Shown here piece after piece: positions 58,093-64,000 of a stretch of DNA of 64,000 bases (positions are counted from its first letter, which is position 1; every line of letters starts with the position of its first letter). The stretch covers positions 496,001 through 560,000 of the forward strand of contig JASJZH010000003.1 of assembly GCA_037178975.1 (NCBI GenBank), read 5' to 3'. The notes below the pieces were generated by a model. The model was given only the letters and a program-made list of their open reading frames with translations. It was not told where the DNA came from and made no database searches. This stretch comes from Oscheius tipulae. Its lineage: Eukaryota > Nematoda > Chromadorea > Rhabditida > Rhabditidae. A program made the translations under genes and the position numbers.

Positions 58093-59385
58093 ATGCGGCA
58101 AGCCGTCCTGCTTTTTATTTCTGGACTTGTCGCAACTTCTTTGGCTTGTGTCCCTACTACTACGATTACAACAACCACGAGTGAGGGAGGCAAAGAGACA
58201 CAGAGATAGAGAGAGACAGAGAGACATAAAGACATAGGGAGAGAGATATAGAGACAAAGAGAAACACACCAAGACGGGTACAAGGTCCGAATCTATTATG
58301 TTCACTTGCATTCGAAGGATTCTGACTTTCTCTTTATCTCGGTTAAGAAAAACCAACTGCAAGAACGTGTTCAACGCCTTTGAAACCCCTAGAATACGTG
58401 AAAACAAAAAACTTTTATAGGCGAGGGTTTAACCCTGAACTTCAGATTACTAGACAAGCATGTTAACCACTCGGCAGGAGTTCCTCTGTCCATGGAATTG
58501 AGACGGTACGGGTGTGCCCGTACATTGATATAGTAGTTACCGCATTAGCTTGAAGTTCAAACGAAACCGAGGGTCGTTGTTTCGATCCCCGCCGGAAACA
58601 AAAGTTTATTTTTCGTTTTCTAGGGGTTTTGAGGTCGCTGAACATGATTCTGCTGTTAATTTTTCTCCAAAATGTTTCAATTTGTCTGTGGGCTGAGTTA
58701 TCGAGCAAATTTCCTGGGGTGCTTTGTTTCTCTGGAGACTACACAGAGAGACAAAGAAACAGTTGCTAATATGCGTCCGGTGATCAGATGTCCGAGCGCG
58801 GAGAAACATCTGATTTGATAAGTTTCTCCCTTTGTTCACGGAGAAAACGACCGGATAGAGCGCGTGCCAGTTTCTCATTTCATGAGATTGTTCCAGAGTG
58901 ACAGAGGGACAGGATGATAGTCACAAACTGATATTTCAGTATGTTGCACACCTCTCACCATCTCTTCAATGCCCAAAACAGCTCCTGTCAGTCCGATTGC
59001 TACCTACGAACAATGTTCCGTCCTGAGGAGAATCTCCTCAGCCTGTCCGACTACCGGTTATTTGGTCTGTTCAGCTGCTCCTGATACTAACGTAAGTTCT
59101 GTCAAAAAATTGATGACAGGTGTTTTAGCCGACTCAAGTAGCAGTTCAAGCCATTAGTGCCGCAGGAACAGAGATCTCGGAAGTCACTAATGGGTTCCAG
59201 GCTACGATGAGGGTGAGTGACAGTGACAGTGACGGTAACTCATACTCTCTCTCTCTCTTCAGCTATATTGTGTCAACGGAGCCTGGAAGACTACCGCTGA
59301 CGGTACTGGTCTGACAGTCACTTCCGTCTCTTGTTCCCAGACCGGCTCTTCTGGTACCCAGATAGAGAACCAGGACGGTGTTTAG
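58093..59385 (+). CDS. Secreted C6-domain (DUF281-type) nematode protein
   Basis: Four exons, 58093-58180, 58940-59091, 59129-59212 and 59263-59385, in phase, 148 aa. A signal peptide (MRQAVLLFISGLVATSLA) leads to a Thr-rich linker (TTTITTTT) and then a cysteine pattern. This runs ICCTPLTISS, EQCSVLRRISSACPTTGYLV with C, and LYCVNGAWK, with a last SVSCSQTGSSG. It matches the nematode C6/DUF281 module, a secreted domain of unknown function that is expanded in rhabditid worms. The first intron (759 nt) is enlarged by a tRNA-derived repeat. Confidence 0.78.
58330..58710. repeat. Head-to-head tRNA-derived SINE-like repeat, copy 2
   Basis: Ends are inverted: TTTGAAACCCCTAGAATACG at about 58379 and CTAGGGGTTTTGAGGTCG at about 58620. 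Inside is the same ACTAGACAAGCATG word as copy 1, then a plus-strand tRNA-like unit ending GTTTCGATCCCCGCCGG. It lies in intron 1 of the C6-domain gene and is homologous to 44690-45062. Confidence 0.65.
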
Positions 59386-59488
59386 ACCCACCTCTGTCCC
59401 TATCCCTAATAATACTGTTTGTGAATTCCATGGCCATAGAAACTAATAAATTTACTTCCTATACCCGTAGTGATACACATACTCTTGA

Positions 59489-62379
59489 TCATTGAGCAGC
59501 AAAATCGTCGTTTAGGGGACTGTCACTCTGACAGACACCGTCTTGGTTGATGAAAGGTGGACAGCATTGGGGCTGGTCGCATGCAGCCAAAGCGTTTTGA
59601 AGTCTGAACAAAAGTGTTATCTCTGCCTCTCTATTTCTCTGTTTCTCTGTCTTTCTGTCTTCTGTCTCTCAATCTCTCTGCCTTCCTCTTTCTCTCTTTC
59701 TCTCTCTCTCTCAACCACTCACGTAGTGCAGACTTTTCCATTACAGAGCCTGTTAGCAGTCAAACCCGCGCAATGCTTATCTACTGGACAAGCCTGCATG
59801 TTACAAGTATTGAACTCTTGACGTCGACCACTGAAATCTTTTTTAAATTTGTACTAAAGAGTCATACTCGCAAGTCTTGGTCTTACACATCCGTATCCTC
59901 GACTGGATTCCACACCCGCCACAACTCCTTGAGCATTGCGACCATTCTCCCCAGTCAGCCCAGAGATTGGTACCAGCTACTGTGGTAGGGGTTGCTAAAA
60001 ATCATTTTACTCTCTAGGAAGGCTGATAGCTTACGAGTAGTGCTTCGGATGATGGGTACTGGTGTAGTCCTGGCCGGTAATTGTGCTGAAAGTTGGAAGA
60101 TCTTTACTGAAAGTTCCGTACTCACTTTTTCTGACCCTGGCTTCAAAGCCAATGTTTTCACTGATAGCCGCTTTAAAAATCACCACTATAGTGTTGGTTT
60201 CCGAGACTAGTGGACCTTTTGGCTTGTCTTCTCGGCAGCAGAGTCTGGAAGCCGGAGTTTAGAGAAACAGCGAGCCAGAGAGACAGTGAAACAAAGAGAC
60301 ATACAGATAGAGAGACAGAGATACCTACCTGAACCCAGTATTTCTAAGGTCCTTAGTCAGTTTGACTTCCACATAGTCCACGCAAGTACTGGTACAGAGA
60401 AACTCAAACTCTCCCACGAATTCCAACTCAATCCTCTCTCCTTCAGCTGCAGTAATCAGCCAACTACACTGCTGTCCTGACTCAAAATCCTCGTCAGGAT
60501 AGCCAGGTGACGTGAAAGAGGTCCAGTCACCGGTCACTTGAATCTTCCCGCCACAATTCCTCGTCTCTTCACTCTTAGAACAGGTACTCCCTGTCAAGCC
60601 ACTGGGACAGAGACACTTGGAGCACTGTCTGGGATGGGGATAGCCTCCATGTTCACACTTGGCTGCTCCTTTGTCACAGAGACCCTTACAGTATGCCGTG
60701 TTGATGGTCATGATATCGTAAAAGGACAGTGAATCACGTTGACCAATGGTTCTTTGGAAGATGGGGTCTCTATATAGGGGATGAGTCAAGGGAACAGAGA
60801 AAGTCAACCTGGTCAAGAGAGTCTTACTGATCGTGTCCGAACTGAAGGCTGTGCTGCCGTAGTGCATGACTGATCCTAGATCGTACCTAAAATTTACTGT
60901 GCTCGGTAGACAATCGACCTACGGTAGCCCCAGAACATCAATCTCTTTATCTCTCTGCTGAAAGTCAGAAATGTAGGTGGGGAGGATGAAGTCATCCAAA
61001 ACTTTTATGTAGGTCTGGGCGTCTGGACGGCTCTGTTCGTGCCAGAGACCTGGAAAGCAAGTCTCTCTCTGTTTCTCTCTGTCATTCTGTCACTCTGTCT
61101 CTCTGCCACTCTGTCTCCATGTCTCTGGGTCTCTCTGTCTCTCTGTCTCTCGCTACTTCTCACCTAGCGCATGACCTATCTCATGTTCAATGACTCCCAT
61201 CTTCACACAGTTCTCTCCAATCGAGACTCCTTGTCTCCCACCATTCCTTCCAATCATCGAATAACATCCCAAGCCTTGGAAGAACTCTATATAGTCGTCG
61301 TCTTCCGGAACATCCGGAGCATTCTCAAAGTTGAGACAGGTACTGTTCTCCCAGAATCGGATCCCGGCAATGATCTGTGAGATGGCAAAAAAGTCTGAAA
61401 CTGTCTCTCTTTGTGAAAATACCAGTCTCACTCAGGGACTCATGGAACTTGTACCGGATAGGGGTATCCAGCCATTGACCCTCAGTATCCGCTACAAAGC
61501 CTCCTCTCCTCCCTCTCCTGGATCGTCTCTTCTGATCTTTGTAAGAGAGTTGCTTCAAAATATTGATAGCTTGTCGTCTGGAGAGGAAGATGTCACCTAG
61601 GGAAGGAAGCGATATAGTGCTATGGGAAAACAGACTAACCTTCGAACAGGTAAGGCTGGACAGTCTTGTCCACAAAGGGTTGGTCATTACTGATCGTTAC
61701 TTCCTTGTTCTTGGCTACTTCTGCCTAAAACTGAAAGTATATGGACCAATTGTAGTGCCACAACTCATGTACAGGATTGGTAGGTCCAACCATTGACCCT
61801 CAGTATATTATGCCTTAATGTGGTACTCAAAATACAGGCAAGAGTTCAATTCAAACAGTTCCAATACTTGACACTCTAACTAGTGTCCTCTACTTCCGAT
61901 TCTCCGCAGTTGCTAGCGAGTCTATGTCTATAGCAAATTCTCCTTTTCAATTTGTGCCTGTTGGCTTTCTGCTGGCCCTCTGTCCATCTCTCTGGTCTCA
62001 CGGTGCTCCTGTCACTCTTCTAGACAGAGACAGGTGGTATTGCAGTGACTCTCTCCTGCTGTTTTGACTACTATGTAACTGTCTTCTTTCCTCCCAAATA
62101 CGAGAACAGCTTGTGTCAGATGGTCAGCACACAAAACCCTCCAAAGTAAGAGCCACTCACATCATGACCGAAATCATGTCCATTGTAGGCTCTCTGATGA
62201 GCCAGTTTCTTCAGCTTTAACAGGATGTCCTCAACACTTTCCAAAGTAGCATCTCCGACTCCGAAATGGTTCTAAATTCAGAAACTTTGGCCAACAGGAG
62301 TCCAGCTTGCCTTCAATTCACTTTTGGGATCCTCAGCCAGTACTGAAGACAGGAAGAAGAGGAAAAGAGTTATCCGCAT
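59489..62379 (-). CDS. nas-36/37-like: Astacin metalloprotease with EGF, CUB and TSP1 domains (NAS-36/NAS-37 type)
   Basis: Thirteen exons: 62311-62379, 62161-62271, 61640-61724, 61432-61596, 61164-61394, 60923-61049, 60828-60886, 60329-60767, 60126-60244, 60035-60085, 59868-59994, 59723-59830 and 59489-59603. All are in phase and give about 601 aa. A signal peptide (MRITLFLFFLSSVLA) and a propeptide lead to a furin-like RRSRRGRRG site. The astacin domain carries zinc site HEIGHALGLWHE and Met-turn SVMHYG. An EGF module (KCEHGGYPHPRQCSKCLCP), CUB (NCGGKIQVTGDW to NIGFEARV), a Thr/Pro linker, TSP1 (WADWGEWSQCSRSCGGCG) and a Cys-rich end (DQPQCCPPF) follow. In C. elegans this architecture belongs to NAS-36 and NAS-37, which act in moulting; that role is inferred. 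Intron 1 must use a GC donor (AAG/GCAAGC). Confidence 0.92.
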
Positions 62380-62859
62380 CGGATCTGGAAAGTGCAAGTG
62401 ATGGCAGAAGGAAAGGGAAAAGTGTTGGCAGATAGACTGTAATGGATAGGCGCTTGGGGTAAGAGGGAACTGGATTAACAGGGTTGGAAGGAAGGGATCG
62501 CTCCCCAACACTTAGCGTCGGACCAAAAGTGATCTGGGCAGACAAACTCTCTTTTTGTCGTCTCTGTCTGCTTTGCTTGTTGGTTCAGGCAGCAAGGGGC
62601 AACGTCAATTGAGACTGGAGGACATAAAATGACGAGGAGATCAACAAGGAATGGGGACAAAAGGTTCATGGCCTAGAGGCTAGGGTTAGAAGCTTTTTGA
62701 TGGGATGATTTAGAGGTCTGGGTTATTTTGGGAAAGTTAGTCAACAGTAGGGAGAAATACAGAAAGCCAGAGACACGGAGAGACAGAGGGACATTGAGAC
62801 AGAGAGACTGGTGTGTTCACATTTATTACAACTGTTATCTACTGTTAAGAGAGTCCTTT

Positions 62860-63320
62860 CTCCTGCTTCTGTTGCAGCTTGAACTCAAATCTAATATTCT
62901 GTCGCTCCTGTCTCTCCCTGGAATCCTTGATCCTGGTCATGAAGTCCTCCTCATTTCTGTCTTTCGAGTGTGCTTGGCACGGAAATTCTTGCGAACAGTA
63001 TTCAAAAAACTGTCCTTGAAGACGGGACAGTACTTGAAGACGCCCTCGGTGTCGGCTCTCATGGGAGTCTCGTCACTCTGATGGCTGACGAAGGATATGT
63101 TGAGATAGCGACAAAGACGGGCAGGCAGTTAGCTGCAGAACCTGGCACACGATGTTCTTCAGTTCCTGGAGAAAGTTCTTCAGATCAAACTCGTGTTCGC
63201 CGAAAACGAGAAACGGGGTGACACCGATCAGACTGGGCAGCACCACAGATATGGTCGGAATCGGCAGGTGCAGCTGGGCATAGCTCTGAAAGCCCAAGTA
63301 TATTTGAGTTTTCCTCACCC
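62860..63320 (-). CDS. Possible exons of an unrecognised minus-strand gene
   Basis: Two minus-strand stretches look coding. 63145-63290 reads YAQLHLPIPTISVVLPSLIG followed by EHEFDLKNFLQELKNIVCQV. 62885-63110 reads RYLNISFVSHQSDETPMRAD, then TEGVFKYCPVFKD and a basic end. They are in different frames, and no clean splice joins them. The first part could be a membrane span. The gene may continue beyond the right edge of the window. Confidence 0.3.
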
Positions 63321-63445
63321 TTTACTCCTCACTTTGCTCATCAAGAACCAGCAACATACACTGTCAACGGATGGAAGACAGGTCCACTTCGAATGCGTGC
63401 GCTAGCTTCTATTCAATTTTTGTCCCCGGGCACTTTTTGGCTTGC

Positions 63446-63502
63446 GATATTCTGCAAATTTGTAGCCCGTACCCAAACCAACAGCTTTGCAGAACATCAC
63501 AT
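63446..63502. repeat. Short hairpin repeat, copy 5
   Basis: GATATTCTGCAAATTTGTAG, then a loop, then ACAGCTTTGCAGAACATCAC. Same family as the copies at 6285, 10562, 29407 and 36405. Confidence 0.5.
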
Positions 63503-64000
63503 TGTTCGAAAATGCTTTCTTAGATCTTAAAAAGAGTTATTTAGTTTAGTACTGGGCTCAGTCGCCTGTGTCAGCCCTGTACCATCTCTCCTCAGTCTCT
63601 TCCCTATATAGCCAGGGCTCTTCAAGGCTCCAAGTTACCTTTCAGGGAAAAAATACTGCTTTTTGGAGAGAAAAGGTCTCTGGCCTGGCATTTTATCAGT
63701 CTAGAGTCCTTTATTCTTGCGGTTTTTTTTTTTTAGGAAAGACCTTATAAACAAATGTGCTGTCTAGTGTGTAATCCCCTTCCTCACTTCCATATTTACC
63801 ACACATCACAACTTCTTCTGCCATTCCCTCTGACTCTCTCCTCCCTGACAAAAACCATGCGTCTACCTAACAAACAAGCGCAAAGTAACACTGTCCCCGA
63901 GGAGCTAATTTGTCTTTCTTCCTACTCATTCCCTCCGATTTCGTCTCTCCTAATCGTCTCACTATGCGGGATACCGAAATGTTGCCCCTCTTCTACTACT
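63503..64000. other. Right edge, nothing supportable
   Basis: No coding-like frame or RNA gene is seen in the last 500 nt. Confidence 0.4.

Noticed and set aside
59732-60210. Plus-strand open frames that splice in phase and look like a small secreted-type gene
   Set aside because: The same DNA on the minus strand encodes the CUB end, linker and TSP1 exons of the astacin gene in exact phase with recognisable motifs. The plus-strand frames are shadows.

Overview
This is nuclear DNA of a nematode. Introns are short, mostly about 37-60 nt, with TTTTCAG/TTTCCAG acceptors. At least eight intron-bearing 7TM receptor genes of the nematode serpentine type are present. They sit beside nematode-typical families: an astacin-EGF-CUB-TSP1 protease like NAS-36/NAS-37, a DEX-1-like nidogen/EGF protein, a C6-domain secreted protein, an RTE-type LINE, and mariner and Tc3-like DNA transposons. 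I cannot name the species. No bacterial-style operons, CRISPR or phage genes are present.

Layout. 1-2.1 kb holds a mariner relic. 2.1-4.3 kb (+) is an atlastin-like GTPase that ends in a CaaX box instead of a membrane hairpin. 4.9-11.0 kb (-) holds two related 7TM receptors; the first carries an Rpn11 retro-pseudogene and a MITE in its introns. 11.5-12.9 kb holds a divergent pair of an unrecognised family, one member broken. 13-16.4 kb is mostly featureless. 16.4-16.8 kb (-) is a small frameshifted coiled-coil gene. 17.4-22.9 kb (+) is the 14-exon dex-1-like gene. 23.1-23.4 kb (-) is a 67-aa secreted peptide gene. 23.8-26.3 kb (+) is a third receptor of the first type, with a Tc3-like element in an intron. 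26.4-29.3 kb (-) is a protein kinase with an in-frame TGA and a mariner relic in an intron. 30.4-31.9 kb (-) is UDP-galactose 4-epimerase.

33.3-36.1 kb holds a tail-to-tail pair of Str-superfamily receptors with nearly identical exon lengths. 37.1-38.9 kb (-) is an Sra/Sre-like receptor. 40.0-42.0 kb holds a 5'-truncated third Str paralogue and an inverted scrap of one of its exons. 43.1 kb (-) is tRNA-Gly(GCC). 43.9-46.0 kb (+) is a pepsin-family protein whose second catalytic Asp is replaced. 46.1-47.4 kb (-) is another Str-superfamily receptor. 47.6-50.6 kb (+) is an uninterrupted LINE. 50.8-52.1 kb holds two small unrecognised genes and a second tRNA-Gly. 54.4-55.8 kb (+) is a core-1 galactosyltransferase/COSMC-like type II membrane protein. 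56.2 kb is a D-arm-deleted tRNA-Gly. 56.7-58.0 kb (+) is another 7TM receptor. 58.1-59.4 kb (+) is the C6-domain gene. 59.5-62.4 kb (-) is the astacin gene. The end holds uncertain exons.

Functionally the window mixes arrayed chemosensory receptors with extracellular-matrix or secreted proteins (dex-1-like, astacin, C6) and sugar-nucleotide/glycosylation genes (GalE, GT31-like). Gene models were built by hand: coding frame had to stay open across every splice, and related genes had to agree in exon length. Most junctions are therefore good, but 5' ends and a few splice sites remain uncertain and are marked. Coordinates of internal exons may be off by a base or two.
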